A stretch of DNA of 31,081 nucleotides from contig CAJKHT010000031.1 in assembly GCA_905199755.1 (NCBI GenBank), forward strand, positions 1 through 31,081, written 5' to 3'. The notes under the pieces are model-generated. The model did not search any database. It was not told the DNA's origin and saw only the letters and a list, made by a program, of their open reading frames with translations. The first letter of the stretch is position 1, and every line of letters begins with the position of its first letter. This document shows positions 14,670 to 23,825 of the stretch, in pieces. Made by a program: the position numbers and the translations under genes. Source of the DNA: an uncultured Eubacteriales bacterium. GTDB lineage: Bacteria; Bacillota; Clostridia; UBA1381.

Positions 14670-16706
14670 TCAGTTCATGGCAATATTCCCCGAAATCAGC
14701 TTTTGACAGCGTTCAAAAAGCGGAGCATATTTTTCGGATTTTAAAAGCTTTTCATTGCTGTAAATATCATCTGCGGCTTTTTGCGCCTCCAAAAGAATAT
14801 CCCTGTCCTCAAAAAGATTTGCAATCTTCATTTCCGGCAGACCGTGCTGACGTGTACCGAAAAAGTCCCCCGGACCTCTCAGCTTCAGGTCCTGTTCACT
14901 TATATAAAAACCGTCATTTGAAATGCACATGGTTTCCATGCGCTTTTTGGTAATCTCGTTGTTTCCGTGCGTAAAAAGTATGCAGTATGCCTGTTCGCCG
15001 CCGCGCCCAACTCTGCCGCGCAGCTGGTGCAGCTGCGACAGTCCGAACCGCTCCGCATTTTCAATTACCATGAGGTTTGCGTTCGGAACATTTACTCCCA
15101 CCTCGATTACGGTTGTGGAAACGAGTATATTTATTTTGCCCTCGGCAAATCCGTTCATGACCTCTTCTTTCATCGCAGAACTCATTTTTCCGTGTACCAG
15201 ACCGACCTTAAACTGTGGAAAAATCCTGCTCAGATTTTCGCAAAGCTGTTCCGCGTCCTTCAAGTCGCTTTTTTCCGTTTCCTCCACAAGCGGACAGACG
15301 ATATATGCCTGAGTGCCGGCACGCACATTTTTTTCGATAAATGCGGTTATGCGTTTTCGCATGTTTTCGCCGACTGCGTATGTTTTAACGTCTTTTCTGC
15401 CGGGCGGCAGCTCGTCTATGACAGATACATTCAGATCACCGTATAAAATCAGCGCCAGTGTACGCGGAATAGGTGTTGCCGACATGATAAGCATGTGCGG
15501 ATTATGCCCCTTTGCCGCAAGCTTTGCTCGCTGCTCCACACCGAAACGGTGCTGCTCATCCGCAACAACAAGCGCAAGATTTTTAAACTCGGTTTTATCC
15601 TGTATAATCGCATGAGTTCCGATAATCACGTCCGCCGCACCCGATGCCGCCATATCGTACACTCTGCGCTTTTCCGATGCTTTCATGCTGCCTGTCAGGA
15701 GGACTGCATTTATCCCCGTACCCTCGAAAAAATGTGAAAGCGTTTCCATGTGCTGCACTGCCAGAATTTCCGTAGGTGCCATCATAGCCGCCTGACAGCC
15801 GTTTTTCACAGCCATATACACCGCCGCAGCCGCCACCGCCGTCTTGCCGGAGCCGACATCGCCCTGAACAAGTCGGTTCATTCGTCTGCCGCCTGTGCAG
15901 TCGGATACTATTTCGTCAATCGTCCGCTTTTGCGCTCCCGTCAGCGGAAACGGCAGACGTGACGCAAATTCATCAATACAGTCCGTGTTTTCAAATATAA
16001 TGCCGTCCTCATGGGTATTGTGGTCCTTTCTGCCGTAGAGTGCAAGCTGAAGCACAAGCAATTCCTCAAACACAAACCGCCGCCGTGCGGTGTTGTAGCT
16101 GTCAAAGCTGTCGGGAAAGTGAATGTTTTTCATTGCATAATTTATTTCCGCGATTTTGTATTTTTCGCGGATTTCGCACGGGATATATTCGTCCAAGCGT
16201 CCCGCCTCTTTAATAGCAAGCTCCATGACGGACTGCACCGTTTTCTGGTTCAGATTTTCCGTCAGCGGATATATTGGCACAATCTTGCCTGTAAAGCGTT
16301 CCTTTCCCTCTTTTTCAAATATCGGGTTCACCATCTCGATTTTATTTCCCGCCATATTTATTTTTCCGTATAAAATGCATTTTTCGCCCGTTGAAAACGC
16401 GCCCTTGATAAAACGGTTGTTGTACCATACAACCGTCATAACTCCCGAATCGTCGCTTACAATCATGCTGTATATTGTCATATTCCGCCGGATTCTCGCT
16501 TCCTTGACCGGAGAATATACTCTTACGCTTACGCATACCGTTTCGCCGCCGATGCAGTCCGAAATATATTTTACTTTAGACCTGTCCTCATATGTGCGCG
16601 GAAAAAAATACAGTAAATCCTCTATCGTGTATATTCCTTTTTTGTTGAAAAGCTCTGCGCGCTTTTCGCCCACACCCTTTAAATATCTTATGTTTTTATT
16701 TTCCAT
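14670..16706 (-). CDS. recG: ATP-dependent DNA helicase RecG
   Basis: The 678-residue protein has the full RecG layout: an N-terminal helix-hairpin-helix start (YLKGVGEKRAELF), the OB-fold wedge domain (about 60-150), and two helicase domains with Walker A QGDVGSGKTA, the DEQH box (VADEQHRFGVEQR), SATPIPRTLAL, and motif VI QLRGRVGRGG, followed by the C-terminal TRG-like LRGPGDFFGTRQHG. RecG drives fork regression and branch migration. The ATG at 16706 is chosen over an upstream TTG (16712), but neither has a recognisable ribosome site. The leader lies in the repeat at 16721-16866. Order asp23-fakA-recG is conserved in Bacillota. Confidence 0.97.
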   Translation of the reverse strand: MENKNIRYLKGVGEKRAELFNKKGIYTIEDLLYFFPRTYEDRSKVKYISDCIGGETVCVSVRVYSPVKEARIRRNMTIYSMIVSDDSGVMTVVWYNNRFIKGAFSTGEKCILYGKINMAGNKIEMVNPIFEKEGKERFTGKIVPIYPLTENLNQKTVQSVMELAIKEAGRLDEYIPCEIREKYKIAEINYAMKNIHFPDSFDSYNTARRRFVFEELLVLQLALYGRKDHNTHEDGIIFENTDCIDEFASRLPFPLTGAQKRTIDEIVSDCTGGRRMNRLVQGDVGSGKTAVAAAAVYMAVKNGCQAAMMAPTEILAVQHMETLSHFFEGTGINAVLLTGSMKASEKRRVYDMAASGAADVIIGTHAIIQDKTEFKNLALVVADEQHRFGVEQRAKLAAKGHNPHMLIMSATPIPRTLALILYGDLNVSVIDELPPGRKDVKTYAVGENMRKRITAFIEKNVRAGTQAYIVCPLVEETEKSDLKDAEQLCENLSRIFPQFKVGLVHGKMSSAMKEEVMNGFAEGKINILVSTTVIEVGVNVPNANLMVIENAERFGLSQLHQLRGRVGRGGEQAYCILFTHGNNEITKKRMETMCISNDGFYISEQDLKLRGPGDFFGTRQHGLPEMKIANLFEDRDILLEAQKAADDIYSNEKLLKSEKYAPLFERCQKLISGNIAMN

Positions 16707-16720
16707 AATCAATTATTAAA

Positions 16721-16866
16721 ACAAAAGGGATAGAAAAAAACAATCCGGAACGGACAAACCGAACTGTGCGGTGTACGCATGTACTCCGATAAGCACGGTC
16801 TGTCCGCGGCAAAAGGCGGATATATACGCCTTTTTGCTGTCCGAACTTTTTTAATATCCCGTTTTT
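16721..16866. repeat. Fold-back intergenic element, copy 2
   Basis: The 160-bp gap between recG and fakA is filled by a relative of the element at 12718. Its ends carry AAAAGGGATAGAAAAAAAC and the imperfect complement GTTCGGAC-side arm ending in AATATCCCG. Inner arms CGGACA/TGTCCG and AAAGGCG/CGCCTTT form further hairpins. On the minus strand the GGCG-type stem is followed by TTTT, so it may partly stop transcription from fakA into recG. Confidence 0.65.
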
Positions 16867-18594
16867 TTATTCAATACCTATAATGTAGTAGTATACCGGC
16901 TGACCTCCGCGTTTCACGGACACCTCAATCTCGTCTGCCGAATATCTTTCTTCTATGCGCTTTGCCGTTTCCACAGCCTCCGCCTTTTTAATATCCTTTC
17001 CGTAATACACCGTAATGTACTCGGTATCCTCGTCAATAAGGCGTTCCGTCAAAGCCTCGAGAACCTCGCTCTTGTCATTTCCCACAACGGATATGCTGCT
17101 GCCGTCTATGCCGAGAATATCTCCCTTGGAAATTTTTGTGCCGTCCACCTCCGTGTCGCGCACCGCATATGTCACCTGACCGGCTCTTACCCGTTCCGCC
17201 GCCTTGTTCATTGCGTTTTCATTATCCTCCGCACCGCGCTTGGGATTAAAAGACATAACCGCGCTTATGCACTGCGGTATGTTCCTTGTGGGTATAACAA
17301 TAACTTTTTTGTCCGCCGCAAGCTCTGCCGCCTGTTTTGCGGCAAGTATAATATTTTTGTTGTTCGGGAACACATATACGGTTTTCGCCTTTACGCGGTT
17401 TACGGCCTTTAAAATATCCTCCGTGGAGGGATTCATCGTCTGACCGCCCTCTATAACTTTGTCTATGCCCAAATCCCTCAAAAGCTTTGCAAAATCCTTG
17501 CCTGCCGCAATTGCCGCAAAGCCGTAGTCCTTAAGCTCCGGCTGTTTCTTGGGAGCAGGCTGTTTTTTCGGTTTTTCCGCTTTTTTTGTTTCATTCTTAA
17601 CCGCTGCCGGTTTTGCCTTTGTTTCGGGCGCTGCGGCTTCGCTGATAAGCGAATTGTGCTGATGCTTCATATTGTCGATTTTAAGGTTTATCATTTCGCC
17701 GAGTTTTATAGCTTCTTCAAGCACAAATCCGGGGTGATTTGTATGGATATGTACTTTTACAATATCCTCATCGTCAATAACCAGCATGCAGTCGCCTTTC
17801 GGCGAAATTGTCTCTCTGAATTTATCTGCGGATGCACCCTTTTCCTTTTTCTCTATAATAAATTCCGTGCAGTATGAAAACTTTATATCCTCCGTGCTGA
17901 TGCTTTCCTGAGCCCTGTGCTTCGGCTGCGGCTTTTCCTCATGCGGAGTATCATCGTTTTTGATAACCGATTTTCCGCTGTGCAGAAATTCCAGCGCACC
18001 CTCCAGCACAAACATCCAGCCCTGTCCGCCTGCGTCAACAACGCCTGCCTGTTTAAGTGCCGGCAGCTGCTCCGGAGTTTTCTTAAGCGCGTCGTTTCCG
18101 CGCTTTACCGCCGCTTCAAGTACAGCAGTTATGTCACCGCCGCCGCTTGCCGCAATCTGTGCGCCTGCCGCCGCCTCGCGCGCAACGGTCAGGATAGTTC
18201 CCTCGGTAGGGCGCATTACAGCCTTGTATGCCGCCGCGGAGCCGTCGTTAAGCGCCGATGCAAATTCCGCCGTACCGCACTCGTTCATGCCCTTTAAGCT
18301 TTTTGAAATTCCTCTGAAAAACTGTGACAATATTACGCCCGAGTTTCCTCTTGCGCCTCTTAAAGCCGCAAATGCCATAATATCCGCCGCCTTTGTGAGC
18401 GATGACGCTTTCTTTTGGGAAAGCTCTCTCGAAAGTGCGGTTATGGTAAGCGACATATTTGTTCCCGTGTCTCCGTCCGGCACGGGAAATACGTTCAAAT
18501 CGTCTACAGTATGTCTGTTATTATATAAATTATTCGCACCCGAAATAATCATCTGCGAAAAATTTTCTCCGTCAAGAATATTAATCTTAATCAC
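16867..18594 (-). CDS. fakA: Fatty acid kinase ATP-binding subunit FakA (DAK2 domain)
   Basis: The 575-residue protein is the FakA/YloV family kinase that phosphorylates fatty acids held by a FakB (DegV-type) partner, feeding exogenous fatty acids into phospholipid synthesis. The N-terminal DAK2 domain shows NVFPVPDGDTGTNM (about 34-47) for Mg-ATP binding and GARGNSGVILSQ (about 98-109). A Lys/Pro/Ala-rich linker runs from about 335 to 375, longer than usual, followed by the C-terminal FakA domain with EGGQTMNPS, required for activity. The start is GTG at 18594, 2 bp after the asp23 stop, so translation is probably coupled. No fakB is in the window. Confidence 0.94.
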   Translation of the reverse strand: MIKINILDGENFSQMIISGANNLYNNRHTVDDLNVFPVPDGDTGTNMSLTITALSRELSQKKASSLTKAADIMAFAALRGARGNSGVILSQFFRGISKSLKGMNECGTAEFASALNDGSAAAYKAVMRPTEGTILTVAREAAAGAQIAASGGGDITAVLEAAVKRGNDALKKTPEQLPALKQAGVVDAGGQGWMFVLEGALEFLHSGKSVIKNDDTPHEEKPQPKHRAQESISTEDIKFSYCTEFIIEKKEKGASADKFRETISPKGDCMLVIDDEDIVKVHIHTNHPGFVLEEAIKLGEMINLKIDNMKHQHNSLISEAAAPETKAKPAAVKNETKKAEKPKKQPAPKKQPELKDYGFAAIAAGKDFAKLLRDLGIDKVIEGGQTMNPSTEDILKAVNRVKAKTVYVFPNNKNIILAAKQAAELAADKKVIVIPTRNIPQCISAVMSFNPKRGAEDNENAMNKAAERVRAGQVTYAVRDTEVDGTKISKGDILGIDGSSISVVGNDKSEVLEALTERLIDEDTEYITVYYGKDIKKAEAVETAKRIEERYSADEIEVSVKRGGQPVYYYIIGIE

Positions 18595-18596
18595 CC

Positions 18597-18953
18597 CTAT
18601 TCGTCCACTCTTACGCCCTCAACGCGTACATTTACCCTGTTGACTTTAAGTCCGACAGAGTTTTCAAGCGTGTAACGCACGCGGTTTACAATACTCTTGC
18701 AGGTCGTATTAATATTAATTCCGTATTCGACTATAATGTGCATTTCGACAATTATACCGTCCTCCTGCACCGTAACACTTATACCCTTTGTTATTGTATC
18801 CGGCTTTAAGAGGTTTACTATTCCGTCTTTTTTATTTCTCGACGCCATACCGACAACACCGTAGCACTTTCCGGCAACCGCACCGGCTATCTCTGCTATG
18901 ACGGTGTTTGAAATAGATACCGTACCCAGCGATTCGTCAGTCTTTAACTGCAT
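18597..18953 (-). CDS. Asp23/Gls24 family envelope stress protein (YloU-like)
   Basis: This 117-residue protein fits the Asp23/Gls24 family: GTVSISNTVIAEIAGAVA at the start, a GVVGMASR segment, and the V-x-V-x-EDGIIVEMHIIVEYGINI strands. Such proteins are linked to cell envelope maintenance in Bacillota and stand next to fakA in most genomes. ATG at 18953 is preferred because GAAAGGG lies 9 nt upstream; a TTG at 18962 abuts the ribosome site. Unlike the common order, no rpmB (ribosomal protein L28) gene is found on the other side; a phosphate transporter gene is there instead. Confidence 0.92.
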   Translation of the reverse strand: MQLKTDESLGTVSISNTVIAEIAGAVAGKCYGVVGMASRNKKDGIVNLLKPDTITKGISVTVQEDGIIVEMHIIVEYGININTTCKSIVNRVRYTLENSVGLKVNRVNVRVEGVRVDE

Positions 18954-19007
18954 AAAATTCAACCCTTTCTGAAATTCGTTGCGAATATTATTTTAATCCT
19001 ATTTACT

Positions 19008-19036
19008 ATTTTACTATAAAAATTGCATTTAGTCTA
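19008..19036 (-). promoter_or_regulatory. Probable promoter of asp23-fakA
   Basis: Minus-strand TAGACT (19031-19036) and TAAAAT (19008-19013) are 17 bp apart, about 55 bp before the asp23 ATG. The -35 box is weak, so confidence is moderate. Confidence 0.55.
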
Positions 19037-19114
19037 TATTTATTTTAAATTTTGTTAAATTTTCCGATGCTTTTTTTGCAAAATTCTTTCAAAACATAAA
19101 ATTTCAAAAAAAAC

Positions 19115-19143
19115 TTTACATGGCATTGAAAATAATATATAAT
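19115..19143 (+). promoter_or_regulatory. Promoter of the Na/Pi cotransporter gene
   Basis: TTTACA (19115-19120) and TATAAT (19138-19143) are separated by 17 bp, about 40 bp before the ATG. It is divergent from the asp23 promoter; the AT-rich 70 bp between the two shows no clear operator. Confidence 0.82.
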
Positions 19144-19182
19144 GAAAATATAATATAAAATGGAATAATATGGGGTGAATTT

Positions 19183-20937
19183 ATGACTATATTCAATGCG
19201 CTGACATTAATAGGCGGACTCTGCCTGTTTTTGTTCGGAATGAGCGTCATGGGAGACGCACTCGAACGCCGGGCGGGAGGCAGTCTTAAAGCGATACTGG
19301 GAAAGCTTACGAAAAATAAAATGACGGGCTTTCTCACGGGACTCGGAGTAACAAGCATTATCCAAAGCTCCTCCGCAACTACCGTTATGGTGGTCGGATT
19401 TGTAAACTCCGGGATTATGACGCTGAAGCAGTCGATAGGCGTTATTATGGGCGCAAATATCGGTACGACCGTTACGGCATGGATTTTGAGTCTCGGCGGC
19501 ATATCGAGCGACAATGTCTTTGTTCAGCTTCTTAAGCCGACTTCATTTACACCGATACTTGCTTTAATAGGAACCGTGCTTCTCATGTTCGGTAAGACAA
19601 GCCGTAAAAAAGACACGGGAACAATTCTTCTCGGCTTTGCAACGCTTATGTTCGGAATGGATACGATGTCTGCTGCCGTGTCGGGGCTTGCCGATGTTCC
19701 CGCATTTCAAAATATGTTTATCATGTTCAAGAATCCGGTTTTGGGAGTTATTGCAGGTGCTGTTTTAACTGCAATTATACAGTCAAGCTCGGCATCGGTC
19801 GGAATTTTGCAGGCGCTTTCCGTTACGGGTCAGGTTTCCTACGGTGCGGCTGTTCCGATTATCATGGGACAGAATATAGGTACCTGTATAACGGCTATTT
19901 TATCCTCTTTCGGTACAAACAAGAACGCAAAGCGTGCCGCAATTGTGCATTTATCCTTTAATGTAATAGGTACGGTGATATGGCTTATTGTGTTCAGTGC
20001 CGTATCGGCAATCATAAAGCCGGCTGTTCTCGATGCTCCTGCGTCCCTGTTCGGCATTGCGGTAACTCACTCGGCATTCAATATAGCATGTACCGCCCTG
20101 CTGCTGCCGGCATCGTCACTCCTTGAAAAGCTTGCGGTTAAGCTTGTGCCTGATTCGGATAAAAAAGAGGTTACAACAGAGCTTGACGAGAGACTTCTCA
20201 CCACACCGCCGATTGCTCTTGAAAGATGCAGCTCGCTTGTATGCGAAATGGCGGAGCTTTCCGTTGCAACGCTGAAAAAGAGTCTTGACATGCTTGTCGG
20301 CTATAATTCGGACACAGCTGAGGAAATCCGTCAAAACGAAGAAAAGGTTGACCATTATGAGGATATTTTGGGTACATATCTTGTTAAACTGAGCGGTTAT
20401 CAGATAAGTGACAGCGACAGCAGCTGTGTTTCAAAGCTTCTTAAAGCAATAGGTGATTTTGAAAGAATTTCCGACCACAGCATTAATATCCTTGAATCTG
20501 CGGAGGAAATAAGAGATAAGAGCATAACCTTTACCGATACCGCAAAACGTGATTTGAAAACCTTATGCGGTGCGGTTTCGGAAATACTTTCAATTTCCAA
20601 AGAGGCTTTTATAAATGATGACCTCACGGCGGCATATAACGTTGAACCGCTTGAACAGGTAATAGATGACCTCAAAGCAAAGCTCAGAAACGAGCATATC
20701 ATACGTCTTAAGAGCGGAAAATGCTCTATCGAGGCAGGCTTCGTGTGGGCGGATTTGCTTACCAATCTCGAACGCACAGCCGACCACTGCTCAAATATTG
20801 CAGTCTGTATTATAGACTCTAAGGAAAATACAATGAATATTCATGAATCGCTCAGAAGCATAAAGAATGACAATCCCGAATTTAAAAAGCTTTATAAAAA
20901 ATATTCGGACAAGTACCTTATGCATGAAGCGTTTTGA
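19183..20937 (+). CDS. Na+/phosphate cotransporter with PhoU-like C-terminal domain
   Basis: The 584-residue membrane protein matches the bacterial Na/Pi-cotransporter II family. Two inverted repeats each carry the QSSSA signature (Q61 SIIQSSSATT and Q201 AIIQSSSASV), each followed by an M-G-x-N-I-G-T segment (90-96 and the second near 229). Around eight or more membrane helices end near residue 325. From about 345 to 565 is a helical PhoU-like domain with two metal-type motifs, DFERISDHS and NLERTADHC. It should import phosphate with sodium, the PhoU part sensing or gating. GGGGTGA precedes the ATG. It is monocistronic, ending at the terminator 20940-20974. Confidence 0.93.
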   Translation: MTIFNALTLIGGLCLFLFGMSVMGDALERRAGGSLKAILGKLTKNKMTGFLTGLGVTSIIQSSSATTVMVVGFVNSGIMTLKQSIGVIMGANIGTTVTAWILSLGGISSDNVFVQLLKPTSFTPILALIGTVLLMFGKTSRKKDTGTILLGFATLMFGMDTMSAAVSGLADVPAFQNMFIMFKNPVLGVIAGAVLTAIIQSSSASVGILQALSVTGQVSYGAAVPIIMGQNIGTCITAILSSFGTNKNAKRAAIVHLSFNVIGTVIWLIVFSAVSAIIKPAVLDAPASLFGIAVTHSAFNIACTALLLPASSLLEKLAVKLVPDSDKKEVTTELDERLLTTPPIALERCSSLVCEMAELSVATLKKSLDMLVGYNSDTAEEIRQNEEKVDHYEDILGTYLVKLSGYQISDSDSSCVSKLLKAIGDFERISDHSINILESAEEIRDKSITFTDTAKRDLKTLCGAVSEILSISKEAFINDDLTAAYNVEPLEQVIDDLKAKLRNEHIIRLKSGKCSIEAGFVWADLLTNLERTADHCSNIAVCIIDSKENTMNIHESLRSIKNDNPEFKKLYKKYSDKYLMHEAF

Positions 20938-20939
20938 TT

Positions 20940-20974
20940 AAATAAGGGGGATGTAAAAAAACATCCCCTTATTT
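20940..20974. terminator. Two-way terminator between Na/Pi transporter and AraC genes
   Basis: AAATAAGGGGGATGT and ACATCCCCTTATTT pair with one bulged G around a run of six A. It starts 2 bp after the transporter stop and contains the last codons and stop of the convergent AraC gene, so it can end both transcripts. Confidence 0.85.
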
Positions 20975-21778
20975 ATGTTCTCTTTCCTTTTTCCTCCACA
21001 CCAACGGAGTCACACCCGTTATCTTTTTGAATGTACTTATAAAATAACTGAAATTCCCGAATCCCACCGAAAACGCAATATCCGTCACACTCATATCGGT
21101 CCCCTCCAAAAGCGCCTTTGCGTCCTTTATTTTCAATAAATTGCAGTAGTGATTGAGGGTGCAGCCGCTTTTTTTCTTAAACATATGGCTTATGTACGAT
21201 TTGCTGAAATAAAATTTTTCGGCAAGCATTTCAACGCATATGTCCGTGTGATGCTCGTTTAAGTAACCGAGTATGCGCGAATATACATCATCTCTGCCGC
21301 ATACCGTCTCCGATATAAGCCTTTCAATCATCAGACTCAGCGGAAAAATGAGTGTATCCAAAAGCTTTTTGGGGATTTTCTCCGCTTTCATGTTTTCGTC
21401 ATAGCAGCCGTCAGTGCCAAACGGTTTCAGACTGCTTCTGTAACCGCTTATGCTGATAAAGCCTGCGGTTTCGCCGTTTGCGCAAATGCGGTGAACATAC
21501 TCCCCCACGCCTGCATGGCAAGCCCCGGTAAAGCTTTCATTCGCACCGCATTTTTTAAGCGTCATATATTGGCATTTCAGACATCTGCGGCGGTTTTCGG
21601 AATTACTTTTCACATGAAAGCAGTACGGGTTCACATGTATGTTGTATGTCCACAGCTTCGGTGCGCCGAAAAACACATACACGTATTTTTCCGACAAATG
21701 CACCGAAACGGACAGCATATGCTCATGCTTCAGATACTCGATATACTCCGCAATTCTTTCCTCTGTTTTTTTGTTCAT
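20969..21778 (-). CDS. AraC family regulator with PocR-type sensory domain
   Basis: The 269-residue protein has two parts. Residues about 20-150 look like the PocR ligand-binding domain: NPYCFHVKSN, then the Cys pair in RRRCLKCQ, another Cys in KKCG, and TGACHAGVGEYVHRI, a pattern linked to small-molecule or metal sensing. Residues about 168-262 form the double helix-turn-helix of AraC regulators (AEKFYFSKSYISHMFKKKSG and DIAFSVGFGNFSYFISTFKK). GGAG lies 6 nt before the ATG. It is divergent from the FAD oxidoreductase gene, the likely target, with a 9-bp inverted repeat between them. Confidence 0.9.
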   Translation of the reverse strand: MNKKTEERIAEYIEYLKHEHMLSVSVHLSEKYVYVFFGAPKLWTYNIHVNPYCFHVKSNSENRRRCLKCQYMTLKKCGANESFTGACHAGVGEYVHRICANGETAGFISISGYRSSLKPFGTDGCYDENMKAEKIPKKLLDTLIFPLSLMIERLISETVCGRDDVYSRILGYLNEHHTDICVEMLAEKFYFSKSYISHMFKKKSGCTLNHYCNLLKIKDAKALLEGTDMSVTDIAFSVGFGNFSYFISTFKKITGVTPLVWRKKEREHK

Positions 21779-21800
21779 AATAATCTCCGCCCTTCAAATG

Positions 21801-21835
21801 TGCATTTTTTCAATACTTTTGCGCCTAAAAATGCA
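21801..21835. promoter_or_regulatory. Candidate AraC operator between the divergent genes
   Basis: TGCATTTTT (21801-21809) and AAAAATGCA (21827-21835) are perfect 9-bp inverted arms with 17 bp between. I find no good -35 box for the FAD gene in this 132-bp space, which fits a promoter that needs an activator. Confidence 0.5.
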
Positions 21836-21910
21836 AGAAATCGCAAAAAACTTTTGTTATTATCATATCATAGAAAAAAATAAAAGTCAATTGCATAAGG
21901 AGTGAAAAAA

Positions 21911-23692
21911 ATGCTTAATAAAAAAATCATCAATGCCGATTTGTGTGTTGTCGGCGGAGGTATGGCAGGAATATGCGCCGCAGTCGCGGCAGCGAGAAAC
22001 GGCGCAAAGGTCGTGCTTATGCATGAGCGTCCCGTTCTCGGCGGAAATGCCTCCTCGGAAATACGAATGTGGATATGCGGTGCGCACGGCGAAAACAACC
22101 GCGAAACAGGCATAGTTGAAGAAATTGCCCTTGAAAATTATTACCGCAACCCCACAAAAAACTATTACATCTGGGATACGGTGCTGTATGATTTCGTAAT
22201 CCGTGAAGAAAACATCACGCTGCTGCTTAACTGTACCTGTATGGATGCCGAAACCGAAAGCGGAGCTTTCGGCTATGACCGCAGTATAAAAATAAAATCC
22301 GTCACGGGCTACCAAATGACGACGCAGACCTTTTATGAGGTACATTGCAAAAACTATGCCGACTGTTCGGGAGACAGCATACTCGCGCCGCTCACGGGAG
22401 CGCAGTTCAGTATAGGCAGAGAAAGCGCCGATGAATTCGGCGAGGACACTCACGTAAAAGAACATGATGATCTGACAATGGGCATGAGCTGTCTCATTCA
22501 GGGGCGCGAAACAAACCGCCCCGTAAAGTTTACGCCGCCGTCATGGAGTACTCCTCTTAATGATGAAAACTTTAAAGAACGCAATCCCGATATATACGAT
22601 CCATATGAGAATTTCTGGTATCTGGAGCTTGGCGGAAACCGCAACACAATAGATGAGACGGAAGAAATTGCGCGCGAGCTTATTCCGCTTGCCGTAGGCA
22701 CATGGGACTATATAAAAAATTCGGGCAAATTCAAAGCGGATAACTGGGATCTGGATTTTCTCGGATTTCTGCCCGGCAAGCGTGAATCGCGCAGAATGGC
22801 GGGCGAATACTGTATAACCGAAAGAGATGTGACGGAAAACCGTTTGTTTGAGGACACCGTCGCATACGGCGGCTGGCCGCTTGACGATCACTTCCCCGAC
22901 GGCTTCTATCACAAGGGTACACCGAATACCAATATATTCACACCTGCGCCGTATTGTATTCCTTACCGTGCGATGTATTCCAAAAACGTATCAAATCTGT
23001 TTTTTGCCGGACGTAACATAAGTATGACGCATATGGCAATGAGCAGTATACGCGTAATGATGACATGTGCTCTTATGGGGCAGGCTGTCGGAACGGCGGC
23101 GGCAATTTCGGCAAAATATGACCTTACACCGCATGAGGTATATGTAAAAAAGCTGACACTTCTGCAAAGCATGCTCACGGACGCAGACTGTTTTCTTCCG
23201 AATGTGAAGCGCAGTGTCGGTGACTTGTGTCTGAAAACCCCGGTTATAAACGGAAATGACAGTCTTAAAAACGGCGAGGATCGTCCGCACAGGATATACG
23301 GGGATAAGCCGTGCGGCATAGAAGTGGAAAACGGAACTCCCATTGAATACCGTTTTGCCGAACCGCAGGAGATTTCCTCCGTCCACATCACATTTGACAG
23401 CGACTTAAACAGGACAACACTGCCCGGCGATGAATGTGAAAGGTATCACACCACGCGGTGCAGCACATTGCTTGACAGTCCGCAGTTTTATGTGCCGAAA
23501 ACGCTGTGTAAGGAATTTATCCTTGAAGCCGTAACGGAAAGCGGAACAGAGGTTATATATAAGACATCTGCCAATCTGAACCGTGCATATAATATATCCG
23601 TAAGCAAAAAGGTACGCGGTCTGCGGCTCACTCCTTTGTCGAATTACGGCGAAAGCGGCAAAACAAATATATTTTCTTTTGATTTCAAATAA
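21911..23692 (+). CDS. FAD-dependent oxidoreductase (FAD_oxidored family)
   Basis: The 593-residue enzyme starts with a dinucleotide fold: CVVGGGMAGICAAVAAARNG (residues 12-31) and an acidic end to the second strand, then RPVLGGNASSEIRMWICG, the signature of this family. A YADCSGDSILAPLTGA segment near 150 binds the flavin and FFAGRNISMTH near 370 is the C-terminal FAD motif. Residues about 455-593 look like a beta-sandwich, resembling carbohydrate-binding modules. The substrate is unknown; relatives are common in glycan-use loci of gut bacteria and sometimes labelled xanthan lyase without proof. ATG at 21911 has AAGGAG 8 nt upstream; a GTG at 21902 lies inside that site. No signal peptide, so cytoplasmic. 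Confidence 0.87.
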   Translation: MLNKKIINADLCVVGGGMAGICAAVAAARNGAKVVLMHERPVLGGNASSEIRMWICGAHGENNRETGIVEEIALENYYRNPTKNYYIWDTVLYDFVIREENITLLLNCTCMDAETESGAFGYDRSIKIKSVTGYQMTTQTFYEVHCKNYADCSGDSILAPLTGAQFSIGRESADEFGEDTHVKEHDDLTMGMSCLIQGRETNRPVKFTPPSWSTPLNDENFKERNPDIYDPYENFWYLELGGNRNTIDETEEIARELIPLAVGTWDYIKNSGKFKADNWDLDFLGFLPGKRESRRMAGEYCITERDVTENRLFEDTVAYGGWPLDDHFPDGFYHKGTPNTNIFTPAPYCIPYRAMYSKNVSNLFFAGRNISMTHMAMSSIRVMMTCALMGQAVGTAAAISAKYDLTPHEVYVKKLTLLQSMLTDADCFLPNVKRSVGDLCLKTPVINGNDSLKNGEDRPHRIYGDKPCGIEVENGTPIEYRFAEPQEISSVHITFDSDLNRTTLPGDECERYHTTRCSTLLDSPQFYVPKTLCKEFILEAVTESGTEVIYKTSANLNRAYNISVSKKVRGLRLTPLSNYGESGKTNIFSFDFK

Positions 23693-23700
23693 TATGACAA

Positions 23701-23737
23701 AAAAATGCGAAGATGCAGAATGTATCTTCGCATTTTT
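23701..23737 (+). terminator. Rho-independent terminator after the FAD oxidoreductase
   Basis: AAAAATGCGAAGAT (23701-23714) and ATCTTCGCATTTTT (23724-23737) are perfect arms around 9 nt, ending in a T-run, 8 bp after the stop codon. Confidence 0.9.
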
Positions 23738-23762
23738 AATTGATTATCCATATAATTCACCG

Positions 23763-23791
23763 TTGAAAATACAGAAAAAATATGATATAAT
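23763..23791 (+). promoter_or_regulatory. Promoter of the SGNH hydrolase and antiporter genes
   Basis: TTGAAA (23763-23768) and TATAAT (23786-23791) are 17 bp apart, about 35 bp before the hydrolase ATG. It makes this pair independent of the FAD gene's transcript. Confidence 0.85.
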
Positions 23792-23825
23792 CTGAGTATA
23801 TTTTTTTATAAAGGGACGTGTGGAA

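Noticed and set aside
17960..18643. Plus-strand frame of 227 residues opposite fakA
   Set aside because: Ala/Pro/Ser-rich antisense shadow of fakA and the end of asp23 without a ribosome site.
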